Source: Pleurotus djamor
Taxonomy: Eukaryota; Basidiomycota; Agaricomycetes; Agaricales; Pleurotaceae
NCBI GenBank assembly: GCA_029747585.1
Contig: JAPEVF010000146.1
Coordinates: 26,456-90,455, forward strand
DNA length: 64,000 bases
Direction: 5' to 3'
The position numbers were made by a program, and so were the translations under genes. Each line of letters opens with the position of its first letter. Position 1 is the stretch's first letter. The notes beneath the pieces were generated by a model, which made no database searches, was not told the DNA's origin, and was given only the letters and a program-made list of their open reading frames with translations. Below, piece after piece: positions 11,581 through 23,612 of this stretch.

Positions 11581-12280
11581 TGTCACGGTTCACATTGACC
11601 TCGTATGGGCGCTTAAATGTGTCTTGAGCATGTCCTCGTTGCGTCAGACGATGCCGATGAGACGCGTCCGTGCCGCACANCTTGTTCTCTCACCATCANC
11701 ATACNCTCGATATGAGTATTCCAGGGACTTCGTTATCCGCAATGTCCACCACGCTCAAGCCTCAGANNNNNGNNCGAACACAAATGTGTTTTTTGTGACG
11801 GGTTTCGGGGATTTTATCACTAGGCTGTGTTGACGTTCCGAGTACATCATCTCAAGGAGACCAAGCGGAGCCGGTCCTTATGGAGGCCAGTGTTACCCTG
11901 CCAACCCACTGGAAACTGCTTCAGGTNTGCCAGCTCGCTCCACTAAAATATTACGGCGCGCNATTGCTTGGTNNCCGAAGCCTTTGTCCCCCGACTTCTA
12001 TTACCTCCCCGTNAGTAGGCTGGACCTACCTCCCTGGCGGCGCCACGGGTAAATCATAATCGACTCCACCATTGTTTGATTTGATTCTACGGCCCTCGGG
12101 AGGAGCAAGCAGGTATTGCTCCAACGACCTCTTCGTTGCATACCAACTGTCCAACCCCTCGTACGCTTCCTATTCTCCTCTTACTACACTAACCTGTCCT
12201 GACACCCAGCATTTTCCTCACTCCTTAGACGCTCCTTATCCTTCATATACACTTAACGTGATTCACGCTCGTCTTCCGAA
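11581..12280. promoter_or_regulatory. Divergent intergenic region with an N-rich patch
   Basis: Lies between the divergent rhomboid and membrane-protein genes and must hold both promoters. An ACGCGTC heptamer occurs about 85 bp upstream of the rhomboid ATG (near 11663). Single Ns cluster at 11680-11705, with a run of mixed Ns at 11767-11773 and others to 12013, so the sequence here is not reliable. The last 200 bp before 12281 are C/T rich, the usual pre-ATG composition of these genes. No open frame of convincing composition is present. Confidence 0.5.
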
Positions 12281-14068
12281 ATGCCTGTATTGATGACAAG
12301 CATGCACCGTGTCGTGGCGAGGCAAGACCCCACAGGTTCCGCTTTGACAACCACTCCGACTTCGGCTACTGCCCGTACGGTGGTTACCACATCGTCTCGT
12401 AAGTTTCTTTCTCCCAACACCACCCTTCCTTCGACCCATTATGTCTCTCGATCTAGGCAGCCTCTTGTGAGTACTGATCTTGTCTACAGTCATGCATACC
12501 TCTGATTGTCTTTCAGTGGAGGCGGCGGCGACGATGACGACGTAGACAGCATCACGACCAGTACACAAAGCAGCAGCAGTAGAAGCAGTTCAAGCGCGAG
12601 CTCGACCACGAGGGGAGGTTTCTTTGGTGGATTGTTTGGCCCCGATCCGTAAGTTGTGCGCCATTGGTTCAGCCACCACCCAGACCATTCTCCTGTAGGA
12701 CCTCCACTACGGCCTCCGCAACTCGGACACAAGGAGGAGGCTTGCTGGATACATTGCTTGGAATACCGTAAGTCATCTTACACTTATCTTGCTACCCACC
12801 CCTCACTCCCTACAAGGCCTGCAACATCCCAGCCTACACCAACATCCTCGGCGGGAGCTTCCCTCACGACTTCGGCACCTCAGCCATCCCCACCTACTCT
12901 CACCGAATCTTCCACTCTCTCCGTCTTCGAATCCTCTTCCGATGGTAGGATCATCACCGTGACTGCGTTTGTCCCAGCGTCTACCGACGGTGCAAATTCA
13001 ACCAATGTCAATGCGAACGATCGGCCCCAGCCAAAGTCCTTTCTCGAGAATAAGGCTCTTTCTGGCTTCGTATTCGCCTTGTGCGGCTTGGTTGGCCTCA
13101 TCCTCATCGTTATGATCGCTACCTGTGCTCTTCGCAGAAAGCAGAGGAAGAAGTTATTGAACGAAGCCATATCGTTCGATCCTTCCAACTTGGCTGTCGA
13201 TCCCTACAGCCCCAGTAAAGATGAACGGATCGTGGGACTTGAACGGTCAAATTCAATGGAGAAACGGATGAGTATTAGCAGTACTGGGCATGGACACGAC
13301 GCCCATAGTGGACCGTCAAGCCACGGCCATTCGAACTATGCTGCACCGGCGTTAACTTACAGCTCTCCCCCAATGGCACAGCAACCTCAGTATCACCAGT
13401 CGGCTTACGTGGAACATCAGACCACTTATCCGGAACATCAAGGATACTACGGCCAGGAGCAAGACCAGTATTATGGTGGGCAAGCGCAGCAAGGTTGGTA
13501 CGATCAAGGTCAATATGCACCGTACAACAACTATGGGCAACCTCCCATGTCCGCTGCTAGTGCCGTGACCAGTTTCGCACCCGTCGCTGCGCCCCCTGTT
13601 ACATCTCGTACACCCCTTCCGACACTCCCACATCTGAACTTCATCGGTGCTTCACCTCCAACTGGGCATGCTGGCGTTTTGCACAGCCCCATGTTGGCGG
13701 ATGCTCGAAGAGTTTCTTCTCTCCTGGCTCTGGGTCATGCGCCGTCTACGCCGACGTCATCAATTTCTCGCTCTGCTACGGTTGCCACCTCCGCTCCCTA
13801 CTCAGACGCCCTAGCCACACCGACTGTGACTGTCACTAAATCCAACTCTTTGTCCTCTGCCAAGGCCACTCCTGGGGATATATCGCCCACGAAGCATGGA
13901 CGGTCCCATTCGAGAGAGTTGGATTCTGCAATGCCCGCATTGCCTTTGTCACCCATGCTGCCTGAAACTTTCGGTCAATCGGAAGAAGATGAGAAGCAAC
14001 GGCGGGGTAGCGTCGTGGGCGACGACAGATATTTAGCCACCCGAGGTGTGCTGAAGGTCAGTCAATGA
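12281..14068 (+). CDS. S/T-rich single-pass plasma-membrane protein, tandem copy A
   Basis: Unnamed basidiomycete family: an extracellular-type Ser/Thr/Pro-rich N-terminal half, one membrane helix and a basic cytoplasmic tail. Exons 12281-12398, 12457-12466, 12517-12648, 12699-12767 and 12817-14068 join in frame to 526 residues. Two Gly/Leu-rich motifs (GGFFGGLFGPDP and GGGLLDTLLGIP) are encoded at exon ends. The helix is FVFALCGLVGLILIVMIATC at about residue 200, preceded by FLENKALSG and followed by RRKQRKKLL. The long tail is rich in Gln, Tyr and His (QYHQSAYVEHQ), then Ser/Pro-rich. No classical signal peptide is seen, so insertion would be through the internal helix. A sensor or adhesion-like role (Wsc/Mid2 style) is only analogy. 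The 10-nt second exon is needed to keep the frame. Confidence 0.7.
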
Positions 14069-14439
14069 TTATCCTCTCTAAACTCTTTCGTCTCATCGTT
14101 TTACAGATAGCAAACGAATGAGCGATAAATTATTCACCGTTACCCATTGTCCATCATCGACACAACTGATGGTAGTGCTTGACGCCCTACTTAATCCATT
14201 CCTTACCACTAAATACCCTCCAATAATAAGAAAGTGCCATGTAAAGTATGTAAGTACGTATCAAAGCGTTTTCAAGACACCTCAGAGCGATACCCCAAGT
14301 GTTCCAATAATACCCTCTTACATTGACTACGTCACATTCCCACTAGACGTTTCTTGCGGGATCGGCTCGACTGCGCGAACATTCCGCCGAACGTCATACT
14401 CCCTGTCTGGCAATCGTCAAGCGCATTCGTGGCAATTAG

Positions 14440-15417
14440 TTAGTATATCCTCAAGTACGTCCTCGACGTCGATATCCTTTTCTTCCCCCTCACCTTCACT
14501 AATTAATATGGCCTTAGGGTTAGGCGACATACTGTGAGTTCGCAATACTAAGCACTTTCCTCGAATACTCATCGTCGAGGTCAACTATCAGGGGATTAGG
14601 CTTCTTAAATACCATCGCCGACCCAGAGCCGACTCGTATAACTCCACCATCAACATCTAATACTTCCCCACAGTCATTACCACAACAACCCCAAGCACAA
14701 CAAGCCGCATTACCCGTTACATCTCGACTAGCAACAACACCACCACCGCCCTCGACGCCTAGAATTAGTACCTCTCTCCCTCTTACAGTCACGCCCACCT
14801 CACCCCTCAGCAATGCTCCCACCGTCGTTGCTGCCGCCGTGTCTATGAGGACAGGCATCGGACCTACGACCATAACCACCCTAATCCCCGCCCCTCAAAG
14901 CACTGCCGAACCCAAACCCCTCGTCAGCACGCGAACCGGAGCCCAAGCTCAAGGATTCCTAGACAACAAACCCCTCTCTGGGTTCGTCTTCGTCCTCAGT
15001 GGTCTCTTCGGTTTGGTGGTCATTACCATGATCGCAACCTGCATGATGCGACGTCGTCAAAGGAAGAAGATGATGGACGAAGCTATGCTTTTCGATTCGG
15101 CTAGTATGATCAACAATCCGTATAGTCACAACGGTGCGGCGGAGAAGGGTCGAGGCGGTCTTTCGCGTTCGAATTCGGGACGGTCTTCGAGGAAACGGTT
15201 GAGCGACGAAAGCTTTGGTTACGTTGCTCAAGGTCACCCCAGTGCTCGGATGGACGGAGGCGCTGACACTTATGGGCTCCCGACTCTGGCATACGCCCCG
15301 CCTTCTACGACATACTCGCCACAGTATCCTCAGATGGCTCATGCAGAACCTCGTCAAAAATCGTTTGGAGAGCGGGAGTATTACACGGGTCAGGATCGCA
15401 GTCAGCCACTCTGGTGA
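14440..15417 (+). CDS. S/T-rich single-pass membrane protein, tandem copy B (5' end unresolved)
   Basis: Paralogue of the preceding gene. The last exon 14592-15417 is in frame from an exon ending at 14533. It shares the helix block FLDNKPLSGFVFVLSGLFG with following VVITMIATCMMRRRQRKK, and further tail motifs (NPYS, LSRSNSG, YAPPST). The cytoplasmic tail is about 145 residues instead of about 300, so copy B is shorter. Upstream of 14533 the same frame is Ser/Thr-rich (SSSTSSTSISFSSP) and ends in GLGDIL, matching the exon-end motif of copy A. I could not place the start: an ATG at 14118 is in frame but lies only 49 bp after the upstream gene, and the reading between looks non-coding. Stop at 15415-15417. 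Confidence 0.6.
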
Positions 15418-15773
15418 TGTCAGTACGAATTCAGGAAACGGACAATACAGAAACGACAACGTTACGACATGTACTTCCCGCCCAATACCCTACTTTCGCT
15501 TATACATTAATGTTTATAATGCAAACCTTGGTCTCGTATGTCCCAGGAGGTCCCAGGCTCACCGAAAATGGCCTGGCTCCAGTGTAATCGTCCCATAATC
15601 GTCCCATCTTCCCCAATCTCAGGTTAGTGGTTTCGTAAACAGGTGCTACAAGCCAAGATAAGTACATGCGGAAGACGCGTTTCTCAATTCTAGATTTGTC
15701 AATTCCATAACTCGACCTAAACGCGAACGATATCAACTCGATCCGTGCCGTGAACTAAGATTCTGCATTGTCT
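15418..15773. other. Convergent intergenic spacer
   Basis: Space between the 3' ends of membrane protein B and the MFS carrier. It should contain both poly(A) regions. I see no open frame with plausible composition, no RNA gene and no repeat. Confidence 0.6.
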
Positions 15774-18193
15774 TCAAGCTGAACTGAGTTGCCCTGATGA
15801 TGACCGAACGTGAACCTTGACATCACGATCGGCTGCATCTCCGCGGTTCTCCGCAGTAGAACTTGCCTCCTTCTCAAGCCCATGTTCAGAACAATGAACA
15901 CCGGCGCTTCTGGCTCCTCCGTTGGGAGAAGACACCCTCCCACGTTCCCGCCGCTCAAGCACCCACACCAAAGCCGTCGCCCCGAGCGTCGCAACCGCAA
16001 CTCCGATCATTGCATACATTCCTTTTGTGAATTTGGGTGCGTCAGTGGCGGGGTAGAACACGATAGACCACCATGCATTGATGACGTTATTCCACATGCT
16101 AAGCGTCGCGAGATTAGCCTAGCGAAACCGGCGGGAGGGAAATACATACTTCATCGATGCGAGAACAATTCCTCGCTCCTGGCTGTCATCCGCGCATATT
16201 TGATTGGCCCATGCAAAGGTTGTGGCTTGCCCGGCATATGATGCACCCGCTAAATCTGATATAAATGAGCTTGTGAGTCAGGATCACAGTACTACCGGGA
16301 AAGAGACGCACAATACGCGAAAAACTTGACTCCCGTCGGTGTACCCCAGACCAAAATGCAGATCGACGATATAATCACGCAGATACACATATACACCAAA
16401 ACCGGCCACCTCATAGTCGTAACGTCCGTCCAGGTCGCGCAAACGAGGGTCGAGAAGATGGCAAATGCCGTAGCACCCGTTGGATAATAATCTATCTGTT
16501 CCACCGTAAAACTTTCCGTTGGGTGAGCCTTCAGGTATTGCCCCATCAGGTTGTTGGAGCCGAAGGACTCTGTTTCTCCTGATAATGCGAACTGCGCAGA
16601 TGTTAATGCAAAGTTAAGCTCAGACGTGTGTGATCAAACGGGATGTGAACGTACCAGCAGACTGCATCCATACCAGCGCCACCGAGTGAGAACCCTGCTT
16701 GCCACAGCCCAAGAGAAAGGACTCGAGCGAGGTTTTTCAAGCTGGTCTGAACCACTACCCCGGAGTCGTTTCACGGCCAGATGACGCTCCTAAGACGCGG
16801 TTAGGAATGCGCAGTTCAGGGTAAATCACACGAACTTACTTCCTCGTTAAGATAGAAGGCGGAGGTTATAGCTGGTACATCCGGAAAGATGGCGTACCCA
16901 TAAAGTGCAATTGGCAAGGTTATGATTCCGTCGATGATAAACCTATATCCAACATGAAATCATGGGTGTATTTGCGTAGGAAGGAGTTCACATACAACCA
17001 TCGCCAGCCACTACGTCCGGCTAAGCCATTCAGGTGCCTGCGGAATCATTGTGAGCAGTTTCGTACGTGATCACCGCAGCAAGTATGGGCACCGTCCCAG
17101 GGAGCCACACACGAGCGAGGCACCTATCAGACTGCGCACCTGTAGACAGCTGCCTGGAGGACACCAGAGAACCTGTTCCCGGACGTCAGGAGGGAGAATT
17201 TAGCTCGGCGAGATGCTGCGCACAGAGTACCAACGAGGCCAGAGCTCGTAAAGATGCCCGATCGTTTCCCAAGTTCACTCGGTTTGTACCATCTGGGGCG
17301 GGTTTGTTTCAGATTAAATATTACGACCCGAGCCAGCAGAACTTACGAGCCTAGGATGTAATGCGTACCAGCAAATGTAGACGATTCAGCCATTCCCTGG
17401 ATGAACCTTATTCCATAAATCTGGTAATTATTGAATGATATCAATACTGGTAAAATTCGGAGACGAACAGGATTATTGCGATGGTCAAGTGATGGCCTAC
17501 CTGCTGGACATTACTAACGGCGCTTGTACTAACAGCGAGTCAGTCAAGCACGGTTCCCAGGGAACGTAAGAACAAACCAGAAGGTCAGTACCCCCCATAC
17601 AAGCTGCATCGTCGGCAGCCATATTCGTGGGCGGACGACTTGCAGGATGAGATTGTCTGCACGCGACATGAAAATGACATCATGAGGATCGCGTCAAAAA
17701 GATCGGACAAGGGGTTTCCTCAGGTGAACCATGCGGTACTCACTGGGGATCATTCCTACGATATAACCACAAGTGAATATGGTATTTATTTTCTGTTGTC
17801 CTCTGATATTGATATATCACGGAAAGAACATGATGGGTAGTGCACTTGCATTGATTTCAGTGCCACGCATGTCTAGCTCTTCTCTCATGCCGGAAACGTA
17901 TGCATTGTTGATGTTGGAACGGTCGAGGTCTTCGAGGAAGACACGGTACCGATAAACGGTGAATGCGAACCCATATCAAGGGACAAGGGGCGATCTTGAC
18001 TCACAGTTTGTGAAATACTGTGCTGACTGATAGCAGGGCCCGGTAAAAGCATGGAAAATCAAAGGCCACCCACCATCAGGCAGCAATAGGAGAGGATAAA
18101 CCAATCGATCTTGAGGAGGAGGATGCGCTCCGTCCTGGACGACGGTGTTTCGCCCCAGACGAACCGTCTCGCGTTTGCCCACGACACTGGCAT
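15774..18193 (-). CDS. MFS transporter, anion:cation symporter (Dal5/Liz1-Fen2 type)
   Basis: Twelve-helix major facilitator of the fungal allantoate/pantothenate/nicotinate carrier group, plasma membrane. Fifteen exons join exactly to 509 residues: 18193-18074, 18017-18005, 17929-17850, 17792-17744, 17656-17578, 17528-17501, 17420-17347, 17292-17224, 17172-17140, 17037-16996, 16942-16840, 16789-16655, 16591-16312, 16249-16150, 16098-15774. Family landmarks are LDRSNINNAYVSGM in the first helix region, VVRPRIWLPTMQL, HYILGSWYKPSELGKRS, SGWRWLFIIDGII, YAGQATTFAWANQ and NAWWSIVFYPATDAP. Exon 2 is only 13 nt and the third intron uses a GC donor, so gene finders may call this locus broken. Pantothenate-transporter-like blocks are best matched; the true substrate is not determined. 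Confidence 0.85.
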
Positions 18194-18772
18194 AGTGGAT
18201 GGTTGGTGGCAACCTTGTTGGACATTTCAATCAGTTTGGATTCTCAGGCGGCGATGTGTACGTTGTGGGACGCGTTCTCCAGCCCCATGAATGGCTTTGG
18301 TGCTATTTGTCACGGAGCGTCGGGGAAAACAAGCAACAACGCGTCGTCGGGACGGAAGGACTCTTACGTGATGTCATTTGCGTGAGAGGGATCGGACCGA
18401 TAACGTCATGGGCCAGGCAAACGGCGGGGACCCTTTGTTTTGATCAGAGCTGCAGACAAACCTGAGAGATGGAAGCTGGAAAGAGGACGACCAGCAGGGG
18501 AACATGTGTGCCAGGCGCACAAGAATCAGGATATCCAGAACATTCCATCCCAGGGAATATTTGCACAGTCCATTTATTATATTGCCCCGCTTACGAATAG
18601 TTATCCCGATTCTGAGTCAGGATAAACCGACTCGCTCGCAAATGTTACGGCTCGTCCGATCACCCAGCACAATGCTTTTATAATCATCTATCGCCCCCTC
18701 TCATTCTCTTCCCCCGAGGCCCCTCTTCCCACTTCCTTCTTTCCTTTCCTCCATCACCTCCACCTCCGAGCC
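18194..18772. promoter_or_regulatory. Divergent promoter region, MFS carrier and YTP1
   Basis: 579 bp between two divergent starts. The YTP1 side ends in about 80 bp of C/T-rich sequence, and an A/T-rich TATT-type patch (ATTTATTATATTG, near 18570) lies about 200 bp before the ATG. The MFS side shows no clear core element. No coding frame is convincing. Confidence 0.5.
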
Positions 18773-20775
18773 ATGTCCAGAATCACCGTCTTGTCCGCTC
18801 TCCTCCTCTCCCTTCCCCTCGCCCTCGCCTCCGAGATCGTATCACGCGACGGCCATGCTCATCATCACGGCCATGCTCCTGTACTCGAGCTCAACGAGAC
18901 CGAGGTCACCATGTATCATTCCCCTACCGGCCCCTCATATTATACCATCGACTGGGACGATCCAGATCCAGAAGGGGCTCGCCACCCGGGATTGATGTTC
19001 GCGCATGTATTCTTCATGGTCATGGCTTTCTTTGTTGCTCTACCTGCAGGTGAGAACTCCTCGACATTTCAAGTAACCCCTACCAACCCCCTTCTTCCTC
19101 AGGAATCGCCCTGCGGTCCGTGAAACATGCATGGCACGCAATCGCCGTCTTCGCCTTCTACGCCTTCTGTGCCTTGGGTTGCGCGTCGAGTATGCTCTAC
19201 AGGAAACTCACCCCCAACATGTTAGGAGCCTCCTTTCTGCATCCTCCTGATCGAGACGACTTACCTCCTTTCCCTTCCTTCCAGGTATGAAGGTGCTGTC
19301 CATGGCAAGCAAGGCTACTTCGTCATCCTCCTCGCCGTCAGCTTATCGACCATCGATATAATCAACCTTCTAAGGCGCATTGTCAAATTCTTCAGGAGCC
19401 AAGAAAAGTTTAACCTTCGTTCTTTCTGGCACACGGCTATTCTGGGACGCACGGCTCCGCTTGCGACGGGATCAGAATATACAGGTCTAGTCACTGCGGA
19501 TCCAGAAGTCGATGACTTTGTTGAATCGAAGCTGCCACACTCTGGGCGTCACTCCGACGTGGAGTCGGAAGAACTGGACGATGTTCGTGATGAGCAAACA
19601 GCCCAATGGGCAAACCGAGTCAATAGTCACCGCCGGGATTATTCAGTCTTCTCCGCAGCCTCCGACCGTACCCTTTACGCCATGCGCTCACCGCATTCCG
19701 AGGACACTCTGCAAGATGATGATCCCATCAGTTCGAGAAAACCGCGTTTCTATAAGCGCGTAGCTAAAGTGGCTTTTGCTACCACCGAACGAGTATTAGT
19801 GTTTGCAGGGTTGGCCCAAATGCTCTCCGGCATTATCACTTACACTGGAGGTTGCCGAGAGAATTATGTGAACGGCTGCCTTGCGCATCTCATCAGTAAG
19901 CAATTCTCCCCCGTTCTAATGCCTCCTTGTCGACTAACCGCCATTTTCTCATTTCCGATCAACTAGAGGGCGCTATCTTCTGGTCGTATGGACTAGTTAC
20001 CTTCGCTCGCTTCCTGGGATCTTTCTCATCGCTGGGATGGGCCTGGAATCGCGCACCTTCTGGCGATCCAGTTTCCGCCGAATTCGTTGAATCATTGGTC
20101 ATCTTCACCTATGGTATTACCAATACTTGGATGGAGCGTTTCGGCGCGAACCCCGGCGATCCGTTCACCACGAAGCAAATCCAGCATATCAGTATCGCAG
20201 TCATGTTTTGGTTTGCAGGGTTGGTCGGTATGGGAATAGAAACGAAGACTATTCGCAACTGGCTTGCTGCCGCGACAATGGCAGATGCCAAGCCTCGTCA
20301 AAATGAATCTGTGGAAGAACCTCCCAGCTATCGAGGCAGCTTTAACCCGTTCCCTGCACTTGTCATTGGTGTAACAGGCGCAGCCATGGCCGCCCATTAT
20401 CAACCCTACGTCTTCGAGGTTCAAATTCACATGGTCTGGGGGAACCTGCTCCTTGCATTCTCAGTTCTCCGTTGCCTCACCTACTTCTTCCTCTGGTTAT
20501 CTCCGCCGAGTTCCATCCTCCCATCTCGCCCACCCACCGAGGCCATAGGCTCATTCTTTTTGGCTTGTGGCGGCCTGGAATTCATGTTTTCGACCGAGGA
20601 ATTGACTATCGCTGCCATGAGGCGGGGTAGGGATGACGTTATGATGTTCTTGAACGTCGGTGTCGCGATAACATGTCTTGCTTTCTGCTGGACGCTTTGC
20701 GTCGTCGCCTTCAAGGGCTGGCTGAAGAAAAATGCCGCAATGCAGAAGCGTATATCGCTCCGTGGCTCGGCATAA
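18773..20775 (+). CDS. YTP1: YTP1-family multi-pass membrane protein
   Basis: Fungal integral membrane protein with an N-terminal DUF2427-type cytochrome-b561-like region and a C-terminal YTP1 domain; function not established, although yeast Ytp1 is mitochondria-linked. Exons 18773-19049, 19103-19220, 19285-19895 and 19967-20775 join in frame to 604 residues. A signal peptide is clear (ITVLSALLLSLPLALA), followed by a His-rich stretch (HAHHHGHAP) and then paired helices with conserved His (MFAHVFFMVMAFFVALPAG; SVKHAWHAIAVFAFYAF). A charged loop of about 130 residues separates the two domains. The second domain contains ETATERVLVFAGLAQ-like and GNLLLAFSVLRCLTYFFLW helices. The His residues in the helices would fit haem ligation as in b561 proteins, which is inference. 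Confidence 0.88.
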
Positions 20776-21037
20776 ACGACTTTCCTCTGCAACCACTTCA
20801 TGATTTCCCGACTTCCTTCACGATCTGTCAATGTAATTACCCCCTGTTCTCCTTAGATATTGTATCTACAAGCATTTTTTGTTATTTTTTGTTTTCTTGA
20901 TTACCTGGTTTCCGTGTACGATTCCATCCATCATTTGTCGATCCTACCACATTTGCTTCCATCTACACCCTTGTTGATTGCTTATAAACATAATTGTTGC
21001 ATTATGAATGACATATCTAGTACTATACTCCTGCGAT

Positions 21038-22443
21038 TCACGCCGGAAGTCCAGTCAGCATACCAACGTAATCCCCGAGTGTCCCCATCCATACCCAGAA
21101 TCCTGACCAACCACACCCAAGGAATCCGTTCCAGCAGCTCTGCCTGTCCTGAAAGTCGGTTCGATACAAAACCCTGGCTAATTGAGCCCCCGCTACGCCG
21201 ACGCCGAGGTAGAAAGGCAGGCCGGCAGCATTCAAGTAGCCTGCATATGATATCAACGAAAGTGATGATACGGAGAGTGCGCTCAAGATGGGCCGCGTGC
21301 GTTCGCCAAAAAGAATGGCCGTGGAACGGATGCCGACAGTGACGTCGTCAAGCTTATCCTAAATTCCCATGGAAAACGAGTGAGGCAGAAAAAGAAGTTG
21401 TTCAATTGAATGACGCGATTTTTTAGCATGAGGCTACGCGAGTGTGAGAGTCTGGAATCTTACCTGGTGAGCGTAGATGGTGTCGTACACAAGGGTCCAT
21501 GTTATTCCGCCGGCGTATAGAGGTAAGCAGACGGTCCAGTCCGTCGAACCAGCAACAGCGGACCAACCGAGGAGGGCGCCCCAGTTGAACGCTAGGCCTA
21601 TTGACGCGTGACGTTGGATATCAGTTCATTCGGCAAGAGTTCGGAGCCGTGACGACACACCTAGGACAGCTTGAGGCCAATGTGTGACGCGTTTCATCAA
21701 AGGGTAGAGCACTACCAATGACAGGGAAGAAGCTCCCAGCAAAATACTGCATTTTACCCGCATTAGCGAGTGCGTAGACGTATGAGGGATACACAGCAGA
21801 CCTGTATGTGTTTAGCTGTGTCAACACGCCCAATCCAGCCGTGAGTTGGACCCCAAGGAAAGCAAAGGCTTGACGCCTGGTAATATCCCCTCTGGCCAGA
21901 GGACGAGTCTTGGTTCGGTCTGAGGAGATGAACATAAACTACCTGCGAGAGGAACAACGCGGTCACCGGGTCAAGAGAACTCACCAACTGCCTTATCCAA
22001 GTTTTTGTCCCACATATCGTTGATAGTGCATCCAGCACCACGCATAACGACTGCTCCCAATCCAAACAGGCTAATGAACGTTAGGGGGACGGTAAATGGC
22101 GCCTGGGTGGCATAGGACGCCATGGTTATTGACCAAGCTGCAGCGCGTGCGGTCAGAATAAATTCGAGGTAGGAGCACTTTGAATAGACCAACTGCATGG
22201 GTAGAAAAGGAGCAGAGTTCCGATAGACTTGTCAATGCGGGTCAAGTAGAGATACGGGCGGATGGGAGCAGGTAGCCTATCAACCCAAGTTGACTGGGGG
22301 ACGGTGCTAGTTACGGTCGACGAAAAACGCGCTGGAAGCGATAGGCATTTCGGTAAAGCAGTAGAACGAAAGCTATGACATCTGCATAAGACACGCAACG
22401 GTTGCTGAATATGTGGCCGAAGTAGAGCGCGCCTCACATACAT
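21038..22443 (-). CDS. COQ2: 4-hydroxybenzoate polyprenyltransferase (UbiA), ubiquinone synthesis
   Basis: Attaches the polyprenyl tail to 4-hydroxybenzoate in the mitochondrial inner membrane, the first membrane step of coenzyme Q synthesis. Six exons join in frame to 353 residues: 22443-22194, 22137-21985, 21919-21802, 21746-21661, 21597-21464, 21358-21038. The N-terminus is a basic mitochondrial presequence; the ATG at 22443 was chosen because the frame further upstream has no ATG. The first Asp-rich motif is [20 protein letters not shown] and the second is [13 protein letters not shown], both needed for Mg-diphosphate binding. Membrane helices follow the UbiA pattern. It lies tail-on to the Rho-GDI gene on the same strand with a gap of about 180 bp. 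Confidence 0.93.
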
Positions 22444-22619
22444 GGGGGAAAACGTTTGGCTAAGCGCCGGCGAACGGCCAGGGCAATATCTCAAACCTAC
22501 TCAACTCTCAGACGCGCTGCGAAGAATAACAACAAGATATTGCAAAACGATGTTGGGACGATGACATGAGAAACGACATATCCAATACAGTGTGACAGAG
22601 AGAGAAAAAGATTCGGCTT

Positions 22620-23612
22620 TCACCACTCCTTCGAGATTTTGAAGGACCATGTCCAGTCTAACGCGATTGGGGTCAAACAGGGGAAAGGGGAACGAGAGGG
22701 GAACACAAACCTGCGAAGACCTCGCCATCGTCGTCACGGACCTGACTGCGCACTTTGTAGGTCGCACGGGCGAGCATTCCTGAAGGAGACTCTTCGGTAT
22801 CGAAGTTCTTGATGTAAGGCTCTCCTTGGGGATGGGGGCCATACGAACCAAGCATCTGCTCGAGTTTATCAACTGTGGCAAGTGAACAGGGATGCATCAG
22901 TCAAACTGCATCAAATCCTAACAGGTACCAGCGCACCCGTAATCCCAGCCCGCTTGACCACTTGAATGTATCGGACACCCTTAAATAGAAATAGCATGGT
23001 AGTGAGGTGCAGATCAGTGTGTCCAAGGTAGAGGACGCACAGTGATGATGGAGTGGTTGACCTTGAAGATGATTCGTACACTAGCTACGAGTCAGATTTT
23101 GCGTAGATATTAAAAGTACTGAACTGACTTGTATTCAACGCCTTCCTTGATAGCAACGGGATTCTTCGCGAGGCTTTCCAGACTGGCCTTGTTGGTCAAG
23201 TCGAACGAAAGGTGCTTCCCAGCTGGGAGGGTTGGGGAGTGAAGTTCCAGCTTCAATACGGTGACCTTTAGAGATGTTAGAAACATGCAAATCAAACGGT
23301 GATTCTGCTTACCTTGGGTCCTTCAGCAGGTGCACCAGCAGCACCAGGCACGATGCCAAGGGAGGCCTTCCAACGAGCCAAACTTTCATCGTTGGCATCG
23401 AGGTTAGCGTACTCCTCTGCTGTTTTCGCTGCACCGGCTTTGTATCCTACACGCATGCATCAGAAAACGATGTGACTTGACATGAACTGTTGAGTGAACC
23501 TGGTGTTGTGGTGGGAGCAAACTCCTGATCGTCGATGTGGTCGGAAGGCTACGAAGAACCTGATCAGAGCAGAAAAGTGGGAGAAGGGTGATACTGCACT
23601 GACATCAGCCAT
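22620..23612 (-). CDS. RDI1: Rho GDP-dissociation inhibitor
   Basis: Cytosolic chaperone that extracts prenylated Rho GTPases (Cdc42, Rho1) from membranes. Eight exons sum exactly to 203 residues: 23612-23604, 23548-23500, 23446-23313, 23265-23129, 23080-23041, 22979-22937, 22872-22711, 22657-22620. The first coding exon is only 9 nt (Met-Ala-Asp), followed by the acidic N-terminal arm PSDHIDDQEFAPTTTPGYK. The immunoglobulin-like fold shows SLARWKASLGI, GVEYKVRIIFKVNHSIITG, GVRYIQVVKRAGI, MLGSYGPHPQGEPY and GMLARATYKVRSQVRDDDG, and the final strand ends in SFKISKEW. Length and order match yeast Rdi1 (about 200 residues). Confidence 0.93.

Noticed and set aside
14118..14439. ATG at 14118 as the start of membrane protein B
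   Set aside because: In frame, but the first 100 codons have non-coding-like composition and no match to copy A; left unresolved instead.
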